Below, one piece after another: positions 1-6,225 of a DNA stretch of 8,180 nucleotides. The stretch lies in assembly GCA_015492395.1 (NCBI GenBank), contig WGFD01000353.1, forward strand, positions 1 through 8,180. Direction: 5' to 3'. Position 1 is the stretch's first letter; each line of letters begins with the position of its first letter. Below the pieces are notes generated by a model. That model did no database searches and had not been told where the DNA came from. It was given only the letters and a program-made list of their open reading frames with translations. Both the position numbers and the translations under genes were made by a program. The DNA is from Deltaproteobacteria bacterium. GTDB taxonomy: Bacteria; Desulfobacterota; GWC2-55-46; S146-70.

Positions 1-1
1 C

Positions 2-538
2 TTCGTGCCCGCCCACCCCGTTGCGGGGACCGAGAACTCGGGCGCTGAAGCGGCCTTCCCCACACTCTTCGAAGGGAGGGTGTGCATACTGACGCCGGCG
101 GAGTGTGCCGATGAAGGGGCCTTGAGCGTAGTTGAAGGGCTGTGGAGAGAGGTGGGATCGGAGGTTGTCATCATGGATGCCGAAAGGCACGACAAGGTAC
201 TTGCGGCGATAAGCCACCTTCCGCACATCATAGCCTACTCCCTTGTGAACACAGTTGCCGGAATTGATGAGTTCGGGGAGGATATCACCAGGTACTCTGC
301 CGGCGGATTCAAAGACTTTACACGTATCGCCTCCAGTTCGCCCGAGATGTGGCGGGATATATGCATCCTGAATAGGGCGGCCATACTGGATATGATCGAG
401 CGTTTCAAAGGAAGATTAGAAGTCCTGGAAGGCCATATGGCCGGCGAAGACTGGGAGACCCTTCGGTGTGATTTTGATGCGGCCAAGAAGGTTAGGGATG
501 GACTCCAGGCACCTGAGGTGGAAGAGAATGGTGAGTAG
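2..538 (+). CDS. tyrA: Prephenate dehydrogenase, C-terminal part (5' end cut by window)
   Basis: Oxidatively decarboxylates prephenate to 4-hydroxyphenylpyruvate with NAD(P)+, the committed step to tyrosine, in the cytosol. The reading frame is open from base 2, so the N-terminal Rossmann domain lies upstream and the GTG at base 5 is an internal valine. Numbering that valine as 1, HPVAGTE (4-10) is the family's catalytic-histidine motif. H74 in SHLPHIIAYS and R107 in FTRIASS lie 70 and 103 residues after H4, the same spacing as His147, His217 and Arg250 of Aquifex aeolicus TyrA as I recall it. The rest is the helical dimerisation domain. The protein ends about 35 residues past the last helix without an ACT domain, so it appears to be a monofunctional dehydrogenase lacking a fused regulatory module. 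Its last 11 bases overlap the aroA start, which implies coupled translation of two aromatic-pathway enzymes. Confidence 0.93.
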   Translation, partial: FVPAHPVAGTENSGAEAAFPTLFEGRVCILTPAECADEGALSVVEGLWREVGSEVVIMDAERHDKVLAAISHLPHIIAYSLVNTVAGIDEFGEDITRYSAGGFKDFTRIASSSPEMWRDICILNRAAILDMIERFKGRLEVLEGHMAGEDWETLRCDFDAAKKVRDGLQAPEVEENGE

Positions 539-1850
539 CTCCGCTGCAGCGCCGGGGGGGGGACCGGTTTCCAGGGTCATAGTGGAGCCCTCTAGTGGAA
601 TCAGGGGGGAGTTGACTGTGCCGGGGGACAAGTCCGTATCCCACAGGGCCGTTATCTTCGGTTCAATAGCGGAGGGGATCACCAGAGTCAGCGGCTTCCT
701 CTTCGGCGAAGACAATATCCGGACTATGGACGCCTTCAGGGCGATGGGGGTCGACATCGACGCCGATGGAGCATCTCTGACGGTCAAAGGAGTTGGTCTC
801 GACGGTCTCATGGAGCCCGACGACGTAATAGATGCGGGCAACTCCGGGACTACCGCCAGGCTGCTCATGGGCCTGCTGGCGGGACAGACATTTTTTTCCG
901 TCATCACCGGAGACAGATCATTGAGGGAGAGACCGATGGGCAGGGTCATAAGGCCCTTGACCGCTATGGGCGGCGCTATGGCCGGGCGGGTGGAGAATAC
1001 CCTATTGCCACTTGCCATAATGGGTAGAAGGCTGTCAGGGGTGGAGTACTCCTCTCCTCTGGCCAGTGCACAGGTGAAGTCCGCCGTCCTCCTGGCCGGA
1101 CTCTATGCGGACGGGGATACCACTTATACCGAACCTGTAAAGACCAGAGACCATACCGAGAGGATGCTTAAGGCCTTCGGTGCGCCTGTCTCTATCGACG
1201 GCAACATGGTGCGCATATCCGGCAGGCCCACTCTTGCGGGAACGGAGTTGGTTGTCCCGGGGGACATATCCTCCGCCGCATTCTTCATCGTAGCCGCACT
1301 CATTACTCCAGGATCCGAGATCCTGATCAGGGGGGTTGGGATAAACCCTACCAGGACAAAGATCATCGACCTGCTTGTCAGGATGGGGGCGGATATAGCC
1401 CTGCTGAACAGGACTACGGCACTGCCGGAGCCCGTCGCCGATCTGCGTGTAAGGAGTTCAAAGTTGCATGGAATTGATATTGGAGGTGAGGAGATGGCCG
1501 GTGCCATAGATGAGTTTCCCATACTGTGCATCGCGGCGGCGGTGGCGGATGGAAAGACAACTGTTACAGGGGCGTCCGAGTTGAGGGTGAAGGAGAGTGA
1601 CAGGATAAAGGCTATGGCGGAAGGCCTAACCACCCTTGGTGTGTCCGTGGAGGAGCGCCCCGATGGCGTTACGATAGAGGGTAGACAGAGGTTAGGGGGT
1701 GGGAGTGTGAAGAGTTATGGGGACCACCGGGTGGCTATGTCGATGATCGTCGCCGGCCTCGTGTCGGATGGTCGGATAGAGGTTGAGGATGTATCGTGCA
1801 TAGATATATCCTTTCCTGGGTTCATGGATGCCTTGAAAGAGGTTGCATGA
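528..1850 (+). CDS. aroA: 3-phosphoshikimate 1-carboxyvinyltransferase (EPSP synthase)
   Basis: Transfers enolpyruvyl from PEP to shikimate-3-phosphate, giving EPSP, the sixth shikimate-pathway step. At 440 residues it is normal length and complete. Visible motifs are PGDKSVSHR (32-40, substrate-binding Lys35, Ser36, Arg40), DAGNSGTTAR (102-111), GDRSLRERPMGR (128-139), SAQVKSA (180-186), AIDEFP (326-331, with the general-base-type Asp328), KESDRI (355-360) and YGDHRVAM (397-404). PGDKS with SLRERPM resembles the Bacillus-like class II group more than the E. coli PGSKS class. The glycine in GNSGT is kept, unlike the alanine I recall in the glyphosate-tolerant CP4 enzyme, so no tolerance can be inferred. 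ATG 528 was chosen because GAGGTG at 515-520 sits 7 bases upstream. GTG 531 is an alternative, and the open frame reaching back to 468 lies inside tyrA and matches nothing in the family. The stop overlaps the cmk start. Confidence 0.95.
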   Translation: MVSSSAAAPGGGPVSRVIVEPSSGIRGELTVPGDKSVSHRAVIFGSIAEGITRVSGFLFGEDNIRTMDAFRAMGVDIDADGASLTVKGVGLDGLMEPDDVIDAGNSGTTARLLMGLLAGQTFFSVITGDRSLRERPMGRVIRPLTAMGGAMAGRVENTLLPLAIMGRRLSGVEYSSPLASAQVKSAVLLAGLYADGDTTYTEPVKTRDHTERMLKAFGAPVSIDGNMVRISGRPTLAGTELVVPGDISSAAFFIVAALITPGSEILIRGVGINPTRTKIIDLLVRMGADIALLNRTTALPEPVADLRVRSSKLHGIDIGGEEMAGAIDEFPILCIAAAVADGKTTVTGASELRVKESDRIKAMAEGLTTLGVSVEERPDGVTIEGRQRLGGGSVKSYGDHRVAMSMIVAGLVSDGRIEVEDVSCIDISFPGFMDALKEVA

Positions 1851-2527
1851 AGAGACGTCTCACCATAGCCATAGACGGGCCGTCCGGTGCAGGGAAGTCC
1901 TCCGTTTCAAGGCTCCTGGCGGAGGCCCTTGGTCTTACGTACGTGGATACCGGGGCCATGTATCGGGCCATAGCACTCAAGGCCCACGAGAGCGGCATAG
2001 ACGTTAATGATCACAAAAAACTTGAGATATTATGTGCAAGTACTGATATTGTAATAGATAATGAACGTATATTCGTTGATGGAGAGGATCTGGGCGAGAG
2101 GATCAGGGAGCCTTACATGGATCAGGTAGTATCCGGGTTCTCTGCGGTGAAGGTCGTGAGAGACAGGCTGGTCGCCCTGCAGCGCAGGTACGGCATGGAT
2201 GGTGGCGTGGTGATGGAGGGGCGGGATATCGGTACCGTCGTATTTCCCGATGCGGATGTAAAGTTCTACCTGGATGCCTCCCCCGAAGTCAGGGCGAAGA
2301 GGCGTTATGAACAGCTTGTGTCTAGAGGTGTGGAGGCGGACTACGGCGATATACTGGAGAAGATAGTAGAGCGTGACAGGAGGGATGAAACGCGCCTCCA
2401 TTCACCTTTGAGGGTGGCCGATGGTGCCATCTATATAGATACGAGCGGACTGGAAATGGAAGAGGTTCTCGCGACCATGCTGAACAAGGTCAGGGAGAGG
2501 TTGGCGATTGGAAATAATAATTGCTAG
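1847..2527 (+). CDS. cmk: Cytidylate (CMP/dCMP) kinase
   Basis: Phosphorylates CMP and dCMP to the diphosphates using ATP in the cytosol, recycling cytidine nucleotides from RNA and phospholipid turnover. The 226-residue length is typical. It starts with the P-loop GPSGAGKSS (11-19), then YVDTGAMYRA (32-41, CMP-binding), EGRDIGTVVFPDAD (124-137, the family signature), the LID-like ERDRRDETR (175-183) and IYIDTSGL near the C-terminus. The start was placed at ATG 1847 because the protein then begins MKRRLTIAIDGPSG as usual in the family, with AGAGG at 1838-1842 four bases upstream. A longer open frame to 1796 only covers aroA coding sequence. The ATGA at 1847-1850 overlaps the aroA stop. The stretch at about 2005-2075 is clearly more AT-rich than its surroundings but falls in the variable insert and leaves the frame intact. 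The aroA-cmk-rpsA association is widely conserved. Confidence 0.95.
   Translation: MKRRLTIAIDGPSGAGKSSVSRLLAEALGLTYVDTGAMYRAIALKAHESGIDVNDHKKLEILCASTDIVIDNERIFVDGEDLGERIREPYMDQVVSGFSAVKVVRDRLVALQRRYGMDGGVVMEGRDIGTVVFPDADVKFYLDASPEVRAKRRYEQLVSRGVEADYGDILEKIVERDRRDETRLHSPLRVADGAIYIDTSGLEMEEVLATMLNKVRERLAIGNNNC
2494..2500 (+). promoter_or_regulatory. Ribosome binding site deciding the ispH TTG start
   Basis: GGAGAGG inside the 3' end of cmk, 7 bases before TTG 2508. It is the only purine-rich site at a proper distance from any start codon that keeps the conserved N-terminus of IspH, and it therefore supports the unusual TTG initiation. Confidence 0.6.
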
Positions 2528-3365
2528 GTCTGCAGGCTTCTGTTTCGGTGTCAGGAGGGCGATAAACCTCGCTCAGGAGTGTGCCGGAAGGTCTGGGAGC
2601 GACATATACACCATCGGTCCGATCATCCACAACCCGCAGGTCGTGAGTAGACTGGAAAAGTCCAACATTATAGCGAAGAAGGATGTGGAAGGGATAGAGG
2701 ATGGCACGGTCATCATAAGATCCCATGGTGTTGCCCAGGATGTTTCCGACCTGGCGAAACGGAAAGGACTAAATATAGTTGACGCTACGTGCCCCTTTGT
2801 GAAGAAGGCGCAGGAGATCGTCGGCATCCTCAGCAACAAGGGATATTTCGTTGTTGTGGTGGGAGAGAAGGAGCACCCAGAGGTGAAGGGAATCATCAGT
2901 TACAGCTGCGGCAGTGAGGTTATGGTCGCGGGTTCCGTGGAGGATGTCCTTGCCGTTCCTGTAAAGAAGAGGATAGGAATCGTCGCCCAGACCACCCAGT
3001 CCGTGAGCAAACTCAAGGATGTTGCGGCGGTATGTCTTGAAAAGGCCAGTGAAGTCAGAATCTTCAACACGATATGCAGCGCTACCGCTGTCCGCCAGGA
3101 CGAGAGCTCTGATCTGGCCAGAGAGGTGGACTGCCTGATAGTTGTAGGCGGCAGGAACAGCGCCAATACGAACAGGCTCGCCGAGATATGTCGCAGCATA
3201 CAGCCGCAGACCTACCATGTAGAGGTTGCGGACGAGATTCGTGGGGAATGGTTTAAAGGGGTATCCAGGGTCGGTGTAACCGCCGGGGCATCCACGCCGG
3301 AGTGGATAATCAGCGATGTGGTTGAGCAAATAAGGACCATGTACAGGTCCGGCCTCCGAAATTAG
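2508..3365 (+). CDS. ispH: 4-hydroxy-3-methylbut-2-enyl diphosphate reductase (LytB)
   Basis: Last enzyme of the MEP isoprenoid pathway. An iron-sulfur cluster reduces HMBPP to isopentenyl and dimethylallyl diphosphate. The 285-residue protein has the three cluster cysteines: C12 in GFCFGVRRA, C95 in VDATCPFV and C190 in NTICSATAVRQ. Substrate-binding residues also match: H41 (GPIIHNPQVV), H73 (RSHGV), H123 and E125 (EKEHPEVKG), S218 and N220 (GGRNSANT), and S262 in TAGASTPEW. Translation appears to start at TTG 2508, with GGAGAGG 7 bases upstream. No ATG or GTG lies between it and the essential cysteine motif, and the protein then begins MEIIIARSAGFCFG as in homologues. The start overlaps cmk by 20 bases. 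In some Firmicutes, IspH is fused to S1. Here the same neighbours are separate genes with a 59-base gap. Confidence 0.95.
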   Translation: MEIIIARSAGFCFGVRRAINLAQECAGRSGSDIYTIGPIIHNPQVVSRLEKSNIIAKKDVEGIEDGTVIIRSHGVAQDVSDLAKRKGLNIVDATCPFVKKAQEIVGILSNKGYFVVVVGEKEHPEVKGIISYSCGSEVMVAGSVEDVLAVPVKKRIGIVAQTTQSVSKLKDVAAVCLEKASEVRIFNTICSATAVRQDESSDLAREVDCLIVVGGRNSANTNRLAEICRSIQPQTYHVEVADEIRGEWFKGVSRVGVTAGASTPEWIISDVVEQIRTMYRSGLRN

Positions 3366-3394
3366 TTGAACTTTTGGAACGGCTGTGATATTAG
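3366..3394 (+). promoter_or_regulatory. Candidate sigma-70-type promoter for rpsA
   Basis: TTGAAC (3366-3371) and TATTAG (3389-3394) are separated by exactly 17 bases, and each matches the consensus at 4 of 6 positions. The site begins at the base after the ispH stop, inside the longest gene-free gap of the window (59 bases). Transcription would start near 3400, giving rpsA a leader of about 25 bases. Extra transcription of the abundant S1 protein apart from the upstream biosynthetic genes makes sense, but the matches are modest and the promoter is inferred. No terminator hairpin is visible in the gap, so read-through from ispH is also likely. Confidence 0.4.
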
Positions 3395-3410
3395 ACTCCT
3401 AAAAAGAGAT

Positions 3411-3417
3411 GGGGGAA
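3411..3417 (+). promoter_or_regulatory. Ribosome binding site of rpsA
   Basis: GGGGGAA lies 7 bases before ATG 3425 and favours this start over the in-frame ATG at 3455, which has no comparable site. Confidence 0.5.
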
Positions 3418-3424
3418 TACCTAG

Positions 3425-5038
3425 ATGATAGATGCCGATAAAGTGGATACAAATATGGAAGAAAACAACTTTGAAAGTCTGTACGAGGAGAGCTTCAAGA
3501 AGTTAAAGGTCGGAGAGCTTGTCCATGGCAGGGTAATAGATATCATGCAGGACTTTGTATTGGTGGATATAGGCTGCAAATCCGACGGCCGCGTGCAACT
3601 CAAGGAATTTATTAATAATGATAATAAAGAACCTGCCATAAGCGTGGGGGACGAAGTGGACCTGGTGCTGGAACGCCGTGAGGATGAAGAGGGGTTTGCC
3701 GCCCTCTCGAAGATCAAGGCGGACCTCTTGAAGGTATGGGACGATATAGTGGAATCCTACGAGCATGGCAAGGTCCTGGAGGGCAAGATTACCGCAAAGG
3801 TGAAAGGGGGGTTTTACGTCGACATCCGCGGGGTGAACGCCTTTCTGCCGGGGTCGCATCTGGATATAAGGCCGGTCAAGTCCCCCGATAGCCTGATCGG
3901 GAAACCCTCCGGATTCAGGGTGCTCAAGTACGACAGGAACAAGCCAAACATAATAGTGTCACGACGCGCCGTGCTTGAGGAGGAAAGGGAGGCGCTTCGC
4001 AAGGAGACCTTGAGCAATCTGGAAGAGGGGAAGGTCGTCCGGGGGACGGTGAAGAATATAACCGACTACGGCGCGTTCATAGACCTCGGTGGAATAGACG
4101 GACTGCTGCACATTACGGATATGTCATGGGGTAAGGTCTCTCATCCTTCATCGATGCTTAAGCCGGGTGACGTGGTCGACCTTAAGGTGCTGAAGTACGA
4201 CAAAGATGAAGGTAAGATATCCCTTGGATTGAAGCAGACCAAACCGGACCCGTGGATAGATATAAAGGAGCGCTACCCCGTGGGGAGCAAGGCGGAGGGC
4301 AAGGTGGTCAACCTGGTTGATTACGGCGCCTTTGTCGAGCTGGAAGACGGCGTGGAAGGGCTTATCCATATCTCTGAGATGTCGTGGTTGAAGATCAGGC
4401 ACCCCTCCGAAAAACTGAAGGTGGGTGACAGTGTTGAGGTCGCCATACTCGATATAGACCCTGACAGCAGAAGGATATCATTGAGCCTTAAGCAGTTGGA
4501 ACAGAACCCCTGGGATATGATCGAGGAGAGGTATCCGAAGGGTTCCAGGATACGGGGGGTCATCAAGAATATAACCGACTTCGGCGTATTTATAGGTGTT
4601 GAAGAGGGCGTAGACGGTCTGGCCCATGTATCCGACCTCTCGTGGAAGAAGATAAAGCATCCATCAGAGATATTCCGGAAGGGCCAGGAAGTAGATGCCG
4701 TGGTCTTAAATATAGACAAGCAGCACGAAAGATTCTCCCTCGGCATCAAGCAGCTCAAGGAAAACCCCTGGGAGAATGTGGAGGAGCATTACAAACCCGG
4801 CATGCAGGTGAGGGGAAAGGTTACGAGTATCGTCGACTTCGGCGCCTTTGTGGAGCTGGAAGAGGGAGTGGAAGGCCTTGTGCATATATCGGAACTCCAG
4901 AGGGAGGAGAAGAAGGGGGACGACCTCAAGGATGGTACGTTGTTGGAGGTTGAAATACTGAATATAGACCCGGAAGAGAAGAAGATAGGACTGGGGATAA
5001 AGGAGGCCCTCTCTTCTCGAGAAGATTCCGATGATTAA
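3425..5038 (+). CDS. rpsA: 30S ribosomal protein S1, six S1 domains
   Basis: Large mRNA-binding protein of the 30S subunit that captures and unfolds mRNA leaders during initiation. The 537 residues hold six OB-fold S1 domains at about 29-96, 115-181, 201-271, 286-357, 372-443 and 458-528. The first two are divergent, as expected for the ribosome-docking pair (second domain FYVDIRGVNAFLPGSH). Domains 3-6 carry the RNA-binding signature, such as NITDYGAFIDLGGIDGLLHI (211-230), VDYGAFVELEDGVEGLIHIS (298-317) and their counterparts in domains 5 and 6, with linkers ending NPW or DPW. The full six-domain, near-E. coli length is the Gram-negative form; Firmicutes versions usually have about four. 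An acidic tail (SREDSDD) ends the protein. Start ATG 3425 has GGGGGAA 7 bases upstream. The end overlaps sppA by 8 bases. S1 often represses its own translation, but the short leader shows no recognisable structure. Confidence 0.96.
   Translation: MIDADKVDTNMEENNFESLYEESFKKLKVGELVHGRVIDIMQDFVLVDIGCKSDGRVQLKEFINNDNKEPAISVGDEVDLVLERREDEEGFAALSKIKADLLKVWDDIVESYEHGKVLEGKITAKVKGGFYVDIRGVNAFLPGSHLDIRPVKSPDSLIGKPSGFRVLKYDRNKPNIIVSRRAVLEEEREALRKETLSNLEEGKVVRGTVKNITDYGAFIDLGGIDGLLHITDMSWGKVSHPSSMLKPGDVVDLKVLKYDKDEGKISLGLKQTKPDPWIDIKERYPVGSKAEGKVVNLVDYGAFVELEDGVEGLIHISEMSWLKIRHPSEKLKVGDSVEVAILDIDPDSRRISLSLKQLEQNPWDMIEERYPKGSRIRGVIKNITDFGVFIGVEEGVDGLAHVSDLSWKKIKHPSEIFRKGQEVDAVVLNIDKQHERFSLGIKQLKENPWENVEEHYKPGMQVRGKVTSIVDFGAFVELEEGVEGLVHISELQREEKKGDDLKDGTLLEVEILNIDPEEKKIGLGIKEALSSREDSDD
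4052..4067 (+). repeat. 16-base direct repeat, copy 1 (S1 domain 3)
   Basis: AAGAATATAACCGACT, identical to 4565-4580, 513 bases downstream. Both copies encode Lys-Asn-Ile-Thr-Asp at the same position of S1 domains 3 and 5 in the same codon phase. They are remnants of internal domain duplication in rpsA, kept by protein constraint and codon preference, not a separate element. Confidence 0.8.
4565..4580 (+). repeat. 16-base direct repeat, copy 2 (S1 domain 5)
   Basis: Exact second copy of 4052-4067, encoding the matching KNITD segment in domain 5. Domains 4 and 6 share similar but interrupted matches around 4324-4360 and 4840-4875. Confidence 0.8.
5012..5025. repeat. 14-base perfect palindrome at the rpsA/sppA junction
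   Basis: TCTTCTCGAGAAGA is its own reverse complement. It lies in the last rpsA codons (SSRED) and ends 5 bases before the sppA ATG. On mRNA it could fold as a 5-bp stem with a TCGA tetraloop. Its right arm holds GAGAAG, the only weak Shine-Dalgarno-like sequence before sppA, so folding would hide it. As DNA it could bind a dimeric regulator. No T-run follows, so it is not a terminator. One such palindrome in 8 kb is not surprising by chance. Confidence 0.45.
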
Positions 5039-5894
5039 GAAGATAGTATTTCCGTTCTTGGCTGCGCTGGGACTCTTTTTTCTGATAATAATATCAATAG
5101 CTATCGTTGTCTTTCTCGTCACGCTGGGAAGGCTGCCGTTAGGCGAGAAGGTTGCGGTGGTGGAGATAAGGGGAGTGATAACGGACTCCACCGATGTCAA
5201 CAGACAGTTGAGAGAGTATGGAGAGAGGGATGATGTCAAGGCGATTGTCTTGAGGATAGACTCTCCCGGAGGAAGCGTGGGGTCGTCGCAGGAGATATAC
5301 AGGGAGGTTGTAAGGCTCGGGAGCAAGAAGAAGATAGTGACATCGATGGGCTCCGTGGCCGCATCCGGCGGTTACTATATCGCCGCCGCCTCGCACAAGA
5401 TAGTGTCTAACCCCGGAACCATCACTGGCAGTATCGGCGTGATCATGGAATTTACCAATGTCGAGGATCTCCTCCGCAAAGTCGGACTCAAGGGAAGGGT
5501 AATAAAGAGCGGGGAGTTCAAGGATATCGGCTCTCCCATACGTGAGTTGACCGGCAAGGAGAGGCGCATCCTGCAGGAAGTGGTCGATGACCTGCACAGC
5601 CAGTTCGTGGAATCGGTTGCTGAGGGGCGTGGGATGGAGAAGGCCGATATCCAGAAGATCGCCGACGGCCGCTTCTTTACCGGCGCAAAGGCGAATGAGC
5701 TGAACCTCGTGGACAAGATGGGGAACCTGGAAGATGCTATAGAACTGGCCGCGTCAATAGCCGGAATGGACAAGAAGCCTGTGGTTATCTATCCCAAGAG
5801 GGAGTTTGGGTGGCCGTCCGTTCTACTGGGGAACATTCTGCAGCAGATCGTGGACAACATTACGATGAGCTTCAGGGCTATGTATCTTGCATAG
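5031..5894 (+). CDS. sppA: Signal peptide peptidase SppA, single-domain S49 family
   Basis: Membrane-anchored serine protease that degrades leftover signal peptides after secretion. Residues 5-32 form one long hydrophobic anchor after a short MIKK tail, which places the catalytic domain outside the cytoplasmic membrane. The ClpP-like fold carries LRIDSPGGSVGSS (74-86), the nucleophile Ser112 in MGSVAASGGYY (106-116), TGSIGVI (132-138) and the general base Lys164 in SGEFKDIGSP (160-169). The Ser-Lys distance of 52 equals that of B. subtilis SppA (Ser147/Lys199 from memory). At 287 residues it is the short form, not the about 600-residue duplicated E. coli type. ATG 5031 overlaps rpsA by 8 bases and lacks a strong ribosome site (GAGAAG lies inside a palindrome), so coupling to rpsA translation is likely. 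It could also be annotated as a general S49 peptidase, since substrates are inferred. Confidence 0.93.
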   Translation: MIKKIVFPFLAALGLFFLIIISIAIVVFLVTLGRLPLGEKVAVVEIRGVITDSTDVNRQLREYGERDDVKAIVLRIDSPGGSVGSSQEIYREVVRLGSKKKIVTSMGSVAASGGYYIAAASHKIVSNPGTITGSIGVIMEFTNVEDLLRKVGLKGRVIKSGEFKDIGSPIRELTGKERRILQEVVDDLHSQFVESVAEGRGMEKADIQKIADGRFFTGAKANELNLVDKMGNLEDAIELAASIAGMDKKPVVIYPKREFGWPSVLLGNILQQIVDNITMSFRAMYLA

Positions 5895-5917
5895 GCCTGT
5901 TAATACGAGTTTATAAA
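5887..5917 (+). promoter_or_regulatory. Weak candidate promoter before ihfB
   Basis: TATAAA (5912-5917) is a 5-of-6 match to a -10 element in an AT-rich 45-base gap. The best upstream partner is TTGCAT (5887-5892), only 3 of 6 and 19 bases away, overlapping the end of sppA. Transcription would begin near 5924, almost at the ribosome binding site, leaving a very short leader. The -10 element is convincing by eye, the -35 is not. Confidence 0.28.
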
Positions 5918-5924
5918 GAATACT

Positions 5925-5932
5925 TAAGGAGG
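5925..5932 (+). promoter_or_regulatory. Consensus-strength ribosome binding site of ihfB
   Basis: TAAGGAGG, fully complementary to the usual 16S rRNA tail, 7 bases before ATG 5940. It is the strongest site in the window and fits the high abundance of IHF/HU proteins. Confidence 0.8.
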
Positions 5933-5939
5933 ATCGATA

Positions 5940-6224
5940 ATGACAAAGAGTGAGCTTGTTGAGAGGGTGGCGGATAAGGTGGACAACCTGTCCAAGAGGG
6001 ATGTAGAGATCATCATCGACCTGATTTTCGATAGCATGACCGACAACTTAAGGAGGGGGGAGAGGATAGAGATAAGGGGGTTCGGGAGCTTCAAGGTTAA
6101 AGAGCGGGAGGCAAGGGTGGGCAGGAACCCTAAGACCGGAGAGTCTATAAATATACCCGCCAAGAGGATGCCGTTCTTCAAGGTTGGAAAAGAGCTGAAA
6201 GAGAGGGTGGACAAGAAGTCGTAA
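5940..6224 (+). CDS. ihfB: Integration host factor beta-type subunit (IHF/HU family)
   Basis: Small DNA-bending nucleoid protein that works as a dimer in chromosome compaction, transcription and recombination. The 94 residues cover the whole family: a helical dimerisation part (1-40), then RGFGSFKVKERE (46-57) and the DNA-binding arm with GRNPKTGE (61-68), where Pro64 is the residue that intercalates into DNA. IEIRGFGSF and the PFFKVGKELKERV ending (78-90) resemble IHF beta more than HU (usually PAFKAGKALKD). In deltaproteobacteria this gene commonly follows rpsA and sppA, which supports the beta assignment. No partner subunit is in the window, so a homodimer or distant partner is assumed. 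Ten of eleven arginine codons are AGG. The gene has its own strong ribosome site and a possible promoter, and ends one base before the HIT gene. Confidence 0.88.
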   Translation: MTKSELVERVADKVDNLSKRDVEIIIDLIFDSMTDNLRRGERIEIRGFGSFKVKEREARVGRNPKTGESINIPAKRMPFFKVGKELKERVDKKS

Positions 6225-6225
6225 G

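Noticed and set aside
416..1018. 200-codon open frame on the minus strand opposite tyrA/aroA, and a similar 206-codon one at 4706-5326
   Set aside because: Both lie opposite genes with clear family motifs; their translations are low-complexity and match no family I know. They are shadows of codon bias.
1309..1325. Inverted repeat CAGGATC/GATCCTG with a 3-base loop inside aroA
   Set aside because: A 7-bp stem, but mid-gene, with no T-run and no nearby start or stop; stems of this size are expected by chance.
2005..2075. AT-rich patch in cmk as a sign of insertion or horizontal transfer
   Set aside because: The frame is uninterrupted and the residues fall in a variable part of CMP kinase; too short to argue transfer.
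2378..2411. AGGAGGG followed by ATG inside cmk as a possible hidden small gene
   Set aside because: The out-of-frame ATG at 2385 is too close to the site and runs only eight codons before a stop.
4642..4953. 103-codon plus-strand open frame inside rpsA
   Set aside because: It lies fully inside the S1 coding region in another frame, with an arginine/glycine-rich translation typical of frame-shifted reading and no own ribosome site.
6051..6056. Tandem AGG codons in ihfB as a programmed frameshift site
   Set aside because: AGG is the preferred arginine codon here (10 of 11 in this gene), so starvation-type slippage is not expected, and the zero-frame product is a complete family member.
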